A stretch of DNA of 64,000 nucleotides. Source: Hysterangium stoloniferum. Taxonomy: Eukaryota > Basidiomycota > Agaricomycetes > Hysterangiales > Hysterangiaceae. The stretch spans positions 274,202-338,201 of the forward strand of contig WHVD01000095.1 of NCBI GenBank assembly GCA_015178975.1. Direction: 5' to 3'. The notes below the pieces were generated by a model, which searched no databases, had not been told where the DNA came from, and saw nothing but the letters and a program-made list of their open reading frames with translations. This document shows, piece after piece, positions 55,791 through 64,000 of the stretch; position 1 is the stretch's first letter; each line of letters starts with the position of its first letter. The position numbers and the translations under genes were made by a program.

Positions 55791-56279
55791 GATGAGTCTC
55801 AGAAATACTTAAAAGTTGTCGATGCGGGGGGGTTTGGGGGGCGAAGCCCCCCAACAAGCTGGAGCCCGCAGCGAAGTTGTGGGGCCGGTCGCGAAGCGAC
55901 CGCCCCGCAGCGTAGCAAGGGTTCCTAAGCTTGTCAATCATATAAAGTAAAGTTGTACGGTGGGTGGTGGGCGCTTTTTAGGCGCCGAAGGCGCCCCAAT
56001 CCGTGAGGGCGCGGAGCGCCCGAGCTTCTTCCCCATCAGGGTCGAAAAATCCCGATGAGGGTGCGTGTGAGTGTGTGACTAAGCTGAGGGCGCGCTAGCG
56101 CCCGAAGTCTCTTATTAGTCAGCGCGGGGGCATTTTTGCACACGCGGGAGTATTTAATGACGCCGCGGGAGCTTTTCTCACGGCGCGGGAGCTTTTCCGT
56201 GACATTTGTGACATACCCGGAACTATTTTGCGACGCGTGGGAACATTTTAGGCCATAGCCGCGGGAAGCCCGGAAGCCC

Positions 56280-57288
56280 GCTGTAAAGCCTTGAGGCTGC
56301 CATACTTTCTCCCTTCCCCTCTCCCTCCCCCGGCTTTGTCCTCTTTAAATTGTGAGGGGATCCTCTCTGGAATATTTCTCAAGGTATCTGGGCCCATATC
56401 AAGGTGTGTTGAGGGCTCTATTTAATCCTATTAAATTTCGCTTTTTTAATAATTAAATATATTATTCTGCAGTTAGAGTCTGGCCATCCACTGGCCCTGG
56501 ACCCCCCATATTGAGCATTTATCATCTCTGAACCCTTCTTCAACTCCTCAGGCAATATAAAAGGTGTGGTGAGCTTCTACCAATTATTATTTAATTTTCG
56601 CTTTTTTTAATGATTAAATAATTTATTGGCAGTCAGATTACCCTTTCCCGGGTGTTCTTCTCATTCATAATTTTGAAATACACAGTCTGAAGACTATCCT
56701 ATAATATCAGGTATGTTTTGGGCTTTCTCATGCTGTTGTAATATATTTATGCATTATTTTACCCATTTTTGGGTTATTTTAGATCTATTTGTCTGAATTT
56801 CCTTTCCATAGGACTCTCCACTGCTTTTTGAGTCTTCTCTGTGATTATAAGCCGAGTATTGAAGGTGATTCCTGTCCCTGTAATTAATCTTACCTTTTTT
56901 TGCTCAAATATTGTTCTTACAGTGAAATTGACCGTCTATTCTGGGCCGTTTTGCCTTGATTGCTGTTTCTATTGTTACTGGAAGATATAACATATCTCCC
57001 AGTTTATATTGGTACCTTCCCTCATGCTATTAAAAGATATTTATACATTATTGTTCATGTTTTTAGGCTATTTTAGAGCCATTTGTCTGCATTTCTTTTC
57101 TGCCACTCTCTACTGTGTTTGTGACCACTCCATATAAGTATAAGTGGAGTATTGAAAGTGAGTCCTTTCCCTGTAATTTTCTTTGGCTTATTTTAGTCTA
57201 ATTCACCACAACTTTCTGCCCCTCCTCTCTTCCCCCTCTCTTGCAGGGTTTCTCTCTCTGCTACTACTGCTGTGATTGCTATATTAGT
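56280..57288 (+). promoter_or_regulatory. Leader of the Helitron gene with duplicated intron-like cassettes
   Basis: Several donor/acceptor pairs can be read: GTGTGTTGAG to TTCTGCAG, GTGTGGTGAG to TTGGCAG, GTATGTTTTG to TCCATAG, GTGATTCCTG to CTTACAG, and GTGAGTCCTT to CTTGCAG just before the coding exon. Two cassettes with TTTCGCTTTTTTAAT and AATTATT/ATTATT acceptors repeat at 56430-56510 and 56578-56630. A second approximately 170-bp cassette repeats at 56700-56890 and 57010-57180. This looks like a leader with multiple short introns. Splicing is inferred. Confidence 0.5.
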
Positions 57289-60200
57289 ATGGATCGAACA
57301 CCTGAGCGTAATCGGGAGGAGGAGCGAAGGCAGCGTAGGGCACAATTGCAAATGACATCTCCATCTGATCGTCATCGACGTTTAGCTGTGAATTCTAATA
57401 TATTACTCCCTCCTCGACCATTTGGAGATCTCCCTGTTGGTAGAGGTCAACCTGATAATCCATTTTTGGTTGCTCAGCCAGGTGGCTCTACTGCAGGTGG
57501 CTCTACTGCAGGTGGCTCTGCTACAGGTGGCTCTGCTGCAAGTGGCTCTGCTGCAAGTGGCTCTGCTGCAAGTGGCTCTGCTGCAAGTGGCTCTGCTGCA
57601 AGTGGCTCTGCTGCAAGTGGCTCTGCTGCAGGTGGCTCTGCTATAGTTGGCTCTGATGCAGTGGCTCTTTTGCGTAGGCAGTATGAAAATTTGCCACCAT
57701 TACAACCTCTTAGGCAGGGTCGTGGACGGAGAAATCCAGCTGCTCAATTGCAGCAACCAATTTTGCAGTTAGCACCACATATCCAGCAGGGTCATCAACC
57801 AGCAAATGCACCAGGTCATGTACGAGGCAATGTAGCTGCTCAATTGCAGCAACCAATTTTGCAGTTAGCACCACATATCCAGCAAGGTCATCAACCAGCA
57901 AATGCACCTGTTCAGCCACAGGCACCAGGTCATGTACGAGGCAATGTAGCTGCTCAACTTCAGCAACCACTTTATATACAACAGGGTGCACCTGCAGGTG
58001 AAGCTGTCCAGCCTGCAGTTGGCTCTGCTGGAGTAGCTGCTCTGTATGCTCAGTATGCTGCTTTACCACGGTTAGACCAACCTGCTCAACTGCAGCCACA
58101 AATTTTACAGTCAGCACCACATCCACAGCATGGTCATCAACCAGGAAATGTAGCTGCACCACTACAGTATCACCATCCACAGCAGCAACAACCACCTATT
58201 TTACAGTGGGAACCACCACAGCATTACCATCCACAGCAACAACAACCACCTATTTTGCAGTGGCAACCACCACAGCATTTCCATCCACCTGGACATCCAG
58301 CTCCACAACAACAACAACAACCTATATTGCAGTGGGCACCACCACAGCTTCACCATCCACCTGGAAATCCAGCTCCACAACAGCAACAACAGCTACAGTT
58401 AGTACTACCTCCTGCCATTCCACAACTCCAGGCACAGGTACCTATTTTGCAGTTACCACCACCACAGCAGCATCATCCACCTGGAAATCCAGCTCCACAA
58501 CAACAACAAGCACCTATTTTGCAGTGGGCACCACCACAGCTTCACCATCTACCTGAAAATCCAGCTCCACAACAGCAACAGCAACTACAGTTAGCCCCAC
58601 TTCCAGTTATTCCCCCACCTCCAGTTATTCCCCCACCTCCAGCCATTTTACAGCCTGCAGCTATGCCTCCACCTCCCATTCCACAATTACCTATTGGACG
58701 GCAACCAGTTGTGGAGGACCGGTTTCAAAGACATGACTTGGGACGTATGGACATACAGTGTTCAGACTGTGGAGCTTTGCACTGGATGGATGAGCGTATC
58801 TCAAATAGCTCTAAGACACATCCAAAATTTGGCAAGTGTTGCAAGCGAGGAAAGGTGGCCCTCCCAATACTTGAGCCAGTCCCTCACACTTTAAGGTCTC
58901 TCCTGGAGAATAACACAGACAATAGCAGAGAATTTCTCAAGAATATTCGTGCCTATAATAATGCATTTGCATTTACATCACTCGGTGTCAATTTGGATGA
59001 GTCTGTCTTGCAAGGCGGTGGTGGCCCATATGTCTTCAAAATCCATGGTGAATTGTATCACCAGCATGGTGCCTTGATTCCTTACACAGAAGGTGTATCA
59101 CGTAGTTATGCTCAGCTTTACATCCATGATCCTGCATTGGCACAGGAGGATGGACTGAGGCAGGCATTGCAGCAGAGGCAGAATCACAGGGCAAATAGAA
59201 ACCTAAATAACCAAACCTTTTCTGACTTGCAGGATATGATGGAGCAATATAATCCCTTTATACAACTCTATCGCCAGGCACATGAGCGATTGAGGACACA
59301 GGCAGAGACTCCAAGGTTACATGTCAGGCTGAGCTACAAAGCTTTTAATGATCCCAGACGGTACAATCTTCCAACCGGTGATGAACTTGCAGTCATTCTC
59401 CCTGGAGATGGTGATACAGGTCGTGGTGACCCAAGGGATATTATTGTTCAGAGGAGAGGGGGCCAGTTCCATCATGTCCATGATGCACAAGCCATTTATA
59501 CACCCCTTCATTATGTCATGCTCTTTCCCAGGGGTGAGCGTGGTTGGTCATGGGACATTCCCTATGCCAATCAAAATTGGCAGCCCCAGCCTGGACAGCA
59601 GGATGAAGAAGGTGAAGATGAAGATAAAAGTCGGAAGGTGACCCAATGTGAATATTATGCCTATCGCCTATTTCCCAGAGCATACGAAGCCATGACCCTT
59701 TTTTATGCACAAAAGCTATTCCAACAGTATATTGTCAATGCCTGGGCAGTAACGGAGCAGCGCAGATTGAGGTTTCTCAGAGATAATCAACCAAGGTTAC
59801 GTGCAGAACTCTACAACCAGGTGGTCGATGCCTTTACACGTGAGGATGTCAACACAGATGCCAATAGTATTGGTCAGAGGGTCATACTTCTTTCTACATT
59901 TACTGGCAGTTCAAGGGATATGAGACAAAGTTTGCAAAATTCATTTGCAATTGCACGAAAGTATGGCAATGCCAGCTGCTTCATCACCATGACAGCCAAT
60001 CCCAAGTGGAAGGAGGTTACTGATGAATTGCTTCCTGGCCAGACTCCAGCTGATCGTCCTGATTTAGTCTCCAGGGTCTTTGCTGCCAAGAAGGCTAAGT
60101 TGCTCAAGATGATCACAGAGGACCACATCTTTGGTAGAACAGTAGCCCACATCCATGTCATTGAATTCCAAAAGCGGGGTCTTCCACACATGCACTGCCT

Positions 60201-62943
60201 TATATGGTTTGATGACCAGAATAAGCCAAGGACACCAGAAGATGTTGACTCCATGGTTTCTGCCTGTTTTCCAGATCCTGAAACACATCCCAGACTGTTT
60301 AATTTAGTAGGTCAGCTCATGACCCATGGTCCCTGTGGAACTGATCATCCAAATGCTGCCTGTATGGTAGATAAGGAATGCAGTAAACACTATCCAAAGG
60401 ATTGGTGTGAAGCCACTATTGTCAATGAGGAAGGCTATCCAACATGCCGTCGCCCCAACAATGGAAGGGTTTATCAAACTCCCAAGTTTACATATGACAA
60501 CAGACATGTTGTCCCTTACTCCCCCATTTTGATTCTCACCTTTGAATGTCACATCAATGTAGAGTTGACCTTTACCAATAGGTCAATGAAGTACATGCAT
60601 AAATACTGTTACAAGGGCCATGATCGTACAACTATGGAATTTGGAAAGACACCAGATGAAATTCAACAGTACATTGATGCACGTTATGTCAGTGCACATG
60701 AATCTGTCTGGCGGTTAATGCGTAATGAACTCCACACCCAGGTTCCTGCAGTAATGGCACTTGGTGTCCATCTTCCTGGGGAAAACACTGTACTTTTTGA
60801 TGCTGATCAAGGTCCTGCTGAGGCTTTACAAAGGGCAGAGCGTTCAGGGACAACTCTCATGGCTTATTTTGAAGCTAATGCCAAGGGTCTCATTGGTTAT
60901 AATGGACAGCGTGCCCAGGACACATTTTATATGGACTTTCCTGAGTATTTCACATATGTCCCCAAGAAGAAATCATGGAAGCCACGTCAAAGTGGTTTTT
61001 CCATAGGGCGCATTCATTTTGTCAATATTGCCAGTGGGGAAAGATTCCACCTCCGTACTTTGCTCACTGTTGTCAAAGGTGCCACCTCATTTGAACAGCT
61101 CAGGACTTTTCAGGGTGAGACTTATCCCACATTTCAGCAAGCCTGTGTTGCACATGGTTTGCTTGAAGATGACCGCCAGTGGCACATGTGCCTCACAGAA
61201 GCCAGTCGCATAGAGTCTGGGTTTCAACTTCGCAGGTTGTTTGCCATCATTTTGACCATGTCCTCCCCTGCACAACCCCATGAACTCTGGAATGACTTTA
61301 AAGTATTTCTTTGTGATGATTTGAAGTTCATACTTCAGCAAAAACATGGCATTGTCAATCCATCACCAGACAGGATTTATGACTTTGGTCTCTATGAGAT
61401 TGATAAGATCCTCCGCTATTCTGGAAAGTCCCTTTCACACTATCCAACCATGCCAAACTGCACTGATGTTTGGGATGGCATTGTTGGCAACCGTCTCATT
61501 AGGGAGCAGTCAGATTATGATGTTGATATTGAGCATGCCAGTGCCCAAGCCAATCTTGAAAAGTGTAATCCTGAACAACGAGCTGCCTTTGAGACTATAA
61601 TGAAAGCAGTGGATGAGCAGCAGGGCAAATTGTTTTTTGTGAATGGTCCAGGTGGTACTGGCAAGTCCTTTGTATGGAATACTCTGGCACATGCATGTAG
61701 GGCCAAGGGCTACATTGTACTTTGTGTGGCATCTTCTGGAATTGCATCAATGATTCTCAAGGGTGGTCGCACCTCTCACAGCACATTTTCAATCCCTGTT
61801 CCCTGTGAGAAGGATGCTCTATGTCATATCAAAAAGGGTTCAGAAAAAGCAGAGCTCATGAAGAAGGTCCGACTGATTATCTGGGATGAAGTTCCCATGC
61901 AGTCACGTTTCACATGTGAGGCAGTTGACAGAACCCTGAGGGATTTATTAGACAAGGAGGATCTTCCCTTTGGAGGGATCCCTGTGGCCTGGGGAGGTGA
62001 CTTCCAGCAGACTTTGCCTGTTGTACCAAAGGGTTCAAAAGAACAGATCATTGGACAATGTATCCAGAAATCAGAACTCTGGAAGCATATCAAGGTACTC
62101 TTCTTGAAAAAGAATATGCGGGTGGACCAGGATGATCCAGACAGTGAACAGTTTGCTCAGTGGCTATTGGATATAGGCCATGGAAAGGATTTACCTTTGG
62201 ATCATACAATGGATATCCCTCCTCATATGATCTGTGGTCCAGAAATGTCAGATCTAATTGCTGAGATATATCCAGACATCCATGTGGATAGAGACCAAAG
62301 GGATTGGCAAGATGAAGTCTTCTTAGACCGGGCAATTCTGTGTCCAAGGAATTCAGAAGTAGATGAGATTAATTCAGAACTTCTGAATAAATTCCCTGGA
62401 GAGAGTCGTATGTATCACAGTGCTGATACTGCAGAGGGAGACAGTGAGACAGAGATGTATCCTGTAGAGTATTTGAATGGCCTGAATTTTGGTGGAATCC
62501 CACCAAGTCGACTTGAGGTGAAGCCAGGAGTGCCATTGATGCTGTTACGGAACATAGATCCACAGAGGGGGCTTTTCAATGGGACACGATTGCGACTGGT
62601 GAAAATGGAAAATCATTTGCTTCAAGTGCGGATTCTAACTGGACCATGTACTGGAAAAATGGCATTTCTTTCACGGATCAAAATAATTACAAATGATGAT
62701 CAACTGCCATTTAAACTGCATCGTATTCAGTTTCCAGTGCGGTTGGCATTTGCAATGACGATTAACAAGTCACAGGGACAGTCTTTGAAAGTGGTGGGAA
62801 TAGATTTGAGAATGGCAGTGTTTGGACATGGGCAATTGTATGTGGGACTTTCAAGGGGAAGAAGTTGGAATAGGATAAAAATATTATTAAAGGAGACAAA
62901 GAGAACAGCAAATATAGTGTACAAAGATGTATTATTAGATTGA
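57289..62943 (+). CDS. Helitron Rep-helicase transposase, intact
   Basis: 1884 codons without interruption. The N-terminus has Gly-Ser-Ala repeats (GSAAS units, 57490-57650) and a Pro/Gln-rich section to about residue 465. A zinc-finger-like block follows (CSDCGALHW about 490, KCCKRGK). The Rep domain has the HUH motif in RGLPHMHCLIWF (His967, His969) and the paired tyrosines in KYMHKYCYKG (Tyr1102 and Tyr1106). The Pif1-type SF1 helicase has GPGGTGKS (from residue 1453), LIIWDE (about 1530), AWGGDFQQTLPVV and, at the end, TINKSQGQS and [10 protein letters not shown]. Rep nicks and joins single-stranded DNA and the helicase unwinds it during rolling-circle-like transposition. I start at ATG 57289 because E2 starts at the same MDRTPE. 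The open frame upstream begins at an intron acceptor. Confidence 0.95.
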   Translation: MDRTPERNREEERRQRRAQLQMTSPSDRHRRLAVNSNILLPPRPFGDLPVGRGQPDNPFLVAQPGGSTAGGSTAGGSATGGSAASGSAASGSAASGSAASGSAASGSAASGSAAGGSAIVGSDAVALLRRQYENLPPLQPLRQGRGRRNPAAQLQQPILQLAPHIQQGHQPANAPGHVRGNVAAQLQQPILQLAPHIQQGHQPANAPVQPQAPGHVRGNVAAQLQQPLYIQQGAPAGEAVQPAVGSAGVAALYAQYAALPRLDQPAQLQPQILQSAPHPQHGHQPGNVAAPLQYHHPQQQQPPILQWEPPQHYHPQQQQPPILQWQPPQHFHPPGHPAPQQQQQPILQWAPPQLHHPPGNPAPQQQQQLQLVLPPAIPQLQAQVPILQLPPPQQHHPPGNPAPQQQQAPILQWAPPQLHHLPENPAPQQQQQLQLAPLPVIPPPPVIPPPPAILQPAAMPPPPIPQLPIGRQPVVEDRFQRHDLGRMDIQCSDCGALHWMDERISNSSKTHPKFGKCCKRGKVALPILEPVPHTLRSLLENNTDNSREFLKNIRAYNNAFAFTSLGVNLDESVLQGGGGPYVFKIHGELYHQHGALIPYTEGVSRSYAQLYIHDPALAQEDGLRQALQQRQNHRANRNLNNQTFSDLQDMMEQYNPFIQLYRQAHERLRTQAETPRLHVRLSYKAFNDPRRYNLPTGDELAVILPGDGDTGRGDPRDIIVQRRGGQFHHVHDAQAIYTPLHYVMLFPRGERGWSWDIPYANQNWQPQPGQQDEEGEDEDKSRKVTQCEYYAYRLFPRAYEAMTLFYAQKLFQQYIVNAWAVTEQRRLRFLRDNQPRLRAELYNQVVDAFTREDVNTDANSIGQRVILLSTFTGSSRDMRQSLQNSFAIARKYGNASCFITMTANPKWKEVTDELLPGQTPADRPDLVSRVFAAKKAKLLKMITEDHIFGRTVAHIHVIEFQKRGLPHMHCLIWFDDQNKPRTPEDVDSMVSACFPDPETHPRLFNLVGQLMTHGPCGTDHPNAACMVDKECSKHYPKDWCEATIVNEEGYPTCRRPNNGRVYQTPKFTYDNRHVVPYSPILILTFECHINVELTFTNRSMKYMHKYCYKGHDRTTMEFGKTPDEIQQYIDARYVSAHESVWRLMRNELHTQVPAVMALGVHLPGENTVLFDADQGPAEALQRAERSGTTLMAYFEANAKGLIGYNGQRAQDTFYMDFPEYFTYVPKKKSWKPRQSGFSIGRIHFVNIASGERFHLRTLLTVVKGATSFEQLRTFQGETYPTFQQACVAHGLLEDDRQWHMCLTEASRIESGFQLRRLFAIILTMSSPAQPHELWNDFKVFLCDDLKFILQQKHGIVNPSPDRIYDFGLYEIDKILRYSGKSLSHYPTMPNCTDVWDGIVGNRLIREQSDYDVDIEHASAQANLEKCNPEQRAAFETIMKAVDEQQGKLFFVNGPGGTGKSFVWNTLAHACRAKGYIVLCVASSGIASMILKGGRTSHSTFSIPVPCEKDALCHIKKGSEKAELMKKVRLIIWDEVPMQSRFTCEAVDRTLRDLLDKEDLPFGGIPVAWGGDFQQTLPVVPKGSKEQIIGQCIQKSELWKHIKVLFLKKNMRVDQDDPDSEQFAQWLLDIGHGKDLPLDHTMDIPPHMICGPEMSDLIAEIYPDIHVDRDQRDWQDEVFLDRAILCPRNSEVDEINSELLNKFPGESRMYHSADTAEGDSETEMYPVEYLNGLNFGGIPPSRLEVKPGVPLMLLRNIDPQRGLFNGTRLRLVKMENHLLQVRILTGPCTGKMAFLSRIKIITNDDQLPFKLHRIQFPVRLAFAMTINKSQGQSLKVVGIDLRMAVFGHGQLYVGLSRGRSWNRIKILLKETKRTANIVYKDVLLD
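57490..57650. repeat. 15-bp coding repeat (GSAAS units)
   Basis: About 10 units of CTCTGCTGCAAGTGG within the Helitron gene. E2 lacks the array at the same place, so it is a recent expansion of a low-complexity linker. The unit length keeps the frame. Confidence 0.92.
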
Positions 62944-63304
62944 AGTTTTAATGTATTTTGATTGATTGTTTCTAACTTTTCTAACTTCTAACAGTGATTG
63001 TGATATGTAAATACTTAGAAGTGCTGAGAAATACTTAAGAGTCATGGACGCGGGGGGGTTTGGGGGGCGAAGCCCCCCAACAAGCCGGAGCCCGCAGCGA
63101 AGTTGGGGGGCAGGTCGCGAAGCGACCGCCCCGCAGCGTAGCAAGGGTTCCCAGGCTTGTCCATATATAGTAAAGTTGCTTGGTGGTTCCGTGTGGGCGG
63201 ATTAGTCACTATTGTACGTAAGCAAGGGGACAATCGGCGTATTTTTGGTTGCTCACGCGAACATTGGTGACGTGACGCACACGCAATTGCTGCAAGCCCG
63301 CTGT

Positions 63305-63570
63305 CAAGCCTCCATCCACCGCGCACCGGCTCCCATCCACCGCGCACCCATCCACCGCGCACCCATCCATGGCGCACCCATCCACGCGAACCCAACCACC
63401 CGCACCCATCCACCCGTACCCATCCACCCGTACCCATCCACGGCGCACCCATCCGCCGCGCACCCATCCGCCGCGCACCCATTCACCGCGCACCCATCCG
63501 CCGCGCACCCATCCACCGCGTACCCATCCATGACGCACCCACTCCCATCCACGGCGCACACACTCCCATC
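63305..63570. repeat. 15-bp CCCATCCACCGCGCA tandem repeat (E6)
   Basis: About 17 units, with variants CCGTACCCATCCACC and CCGCCGCGCACCCAT. Counterpart of the arrays in E1 and E3, although E6 starts with the subfamily-B end. Confidence 0.92.
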
Positions 63571-63699
63571 CATGGGCACATGCCTGCCCGCCCACTCGGG
63601 CACAAACCGGCAAAGCGCGTTCCGTTTGCCAACGCGCGCACGCGCCACGCCTGTTCGCAACGCGCTGTGCCCATTTGTGCCCAATTGGGCGTGCACCCT

Positions 63700-64000
63700 G
63701 CTCTGATCGGCCCCTCCAGTTGGTGCGTGTCCCCTTTCCTTCTCTCTTCATCCTCCTCTGATCGTCCTCACCTCTTCCTCCAGGATGTGTGTCCCTTTCC
63801 TTCTCTCTTTGTCTGTCTGTCTTTCCTCCAGTTGGTGCGTGTCCCCTTTTCTTCTCTCTTCGTCCTCCTCTGATTGCCTCCTCACTCTTTCCTCCAGGAT
63901 GTGTGTGTACCCTTTCTTTCTCTCTTCGTCCTCCACTCATGGGCCTCCTCTCTTCCCTCCAGGAAGTGCATGTACCCTTTCCTTCTCTCTTCGTCCTCCT
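63700..64000. repeat. Approximately 60-bp pyrimidine-rich minisatellite (E6, partial)
   Basis: About five units with TTTCCTCCAGGATGTGTGT or CTCCAGTTGGTGCGTGT followed by CCCTTTCCTTCTCTCTT (each in part). It continues beyond the window. Confidence 0.9.

Larger units (their letters stand above)
52686..55935 (+). mobile_element. Helitron array E4: non-autonomous, subfamily B
   Basis: Starts AGTAAAGTTGTACGGTGGG, with GGCGCTGAAGGCGCC and three GGGCGC-NNN(N)-GCGCCC hairpins (52747, 52786, 52835). It then holds GC-rich, AT-rich and at least five different 18-bp-period arrays, and ends with GGGGGGCGAAGCCCCCC (55836-55852), GGTCGCGAAGCGACC and CCTAAGCTTGTC. No credible protein. Confidence 0.75.
55941..63161 (+). 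mobile_element. Helitron array E5: autonomous, apparently intact, subfamily B
   Basis: Starts AGTAAAGTTGTACGGTGGG, 5 bp after E4. GGCGCCGAAGGCGCC and GGGCGC-NNN-GCGCCC hairpins (about 56003 and 56087) follow, then an intron-rich leader, the 1884-codon Rep-helicase gene (57289-62943), and the terminus GGGGGGCGAAGCCCCCC (63062-63078), GGTCGCGAAGCGACC (63113-63127) and a slightly altered CCCAGGCTTGTC. Length about 7.2 kb. Confidence 0.85.
63163..64000 (+). mobile_element. Helitron array E6: non-autonomous, subfamily B, cut by the window edge
   Basis: Starts TATATAGTAAAGTTG immediately after E5. It then has the 15-bp CCCATCCACCGCGCA array (63305-63570) and the approximately 60-bp minisatellite (63700-64000). 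It has the same block order as E1 and E3, and the 3' part lies beyond the window. Confidence 0.7.

Noticed and set aside
58100-58640. Separate CAA/CCA microsatellite gene in the shadow frames of the Helitron N-terminus
   Set aside because: The Pro/Gln-rich linker of the Rep-helicase explains the composition. The other frames are by-products.

Overview
The window looks like nuclear DNA of an agaricomycete (mushroom-type basidiomycete). The evidence is that genes are split by canonical introns of about 50-75 nt and that the recognisable proteins belong to families typical of this group: a KDM4-like JmjN/JmjC demethylase with an extended PHD finger, a Crinkler-RHS-type NTPase, a P-loop ATPase family, DUF6533-type membrane proteins, a chromodomain Ty3/gypsy element and large Helitrons. 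Assignments rest on motif recognition alone, without any database search.

Layout. Positions 1-3.6 kb are the 3' end of a decayed Ty3/gypsy chromovirus with an antisense Zn2Cys6-like gene between pol and the LTR, followed by a Tc1-type remnant. Positions 4.4-17 kb form the only host gene island: an alpha/beta hydrolase (minus strand), a divergently transcribed histone demethylase (8 exons, 1276 aa in my model), a Crinkler-RHS-like NTPase (675 aa) and a second P-loop ATPase (840 aa). Both ATPase genes look intact. Positions 17-41.6 kb are a transposon graveyard: three related gypsy LTRs, two other solo-LTR families with 5-bp target duplications, a head-to-head Tc1 palindrome, LINE, copia and gypsy fragments, and a multi-kilobase inverted duplication of a DUF6533-like pseudogene locus.

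Positions 41.6-64 kb are the most striking part: an uninterrupted head-to-tail array of six Helitron-type elements. It is organised as two triplets, each non-autonomous / autonomous / non-autonomous. Subfamily A is E1-E2-E3 and subfamily B is E4-E5-E6 (E6 runs off the window). E5 carries an intact 1884-aa Rep-helicase; E2 carries a broken copy. The non-autonomous members are built almost entirely from ordered tandem-repeat blocks, ending in an 18-bp array of GTTC-NNN-GAAC sites next to a terminal double hairpin. Shared termini suggest that the Rep-helicase could mobilise or amplify the satellite-carrying members.

Most nonsense mutations that I could localise in the decayed elements are C-to-T or G-to-A changes, often CGA to TGA, which fits methylation-linked deamination or a RIP-like process. 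Long open frames inside the tandem arrays are artefacts of repeat periods divisible by three and are not annotated as proteins.
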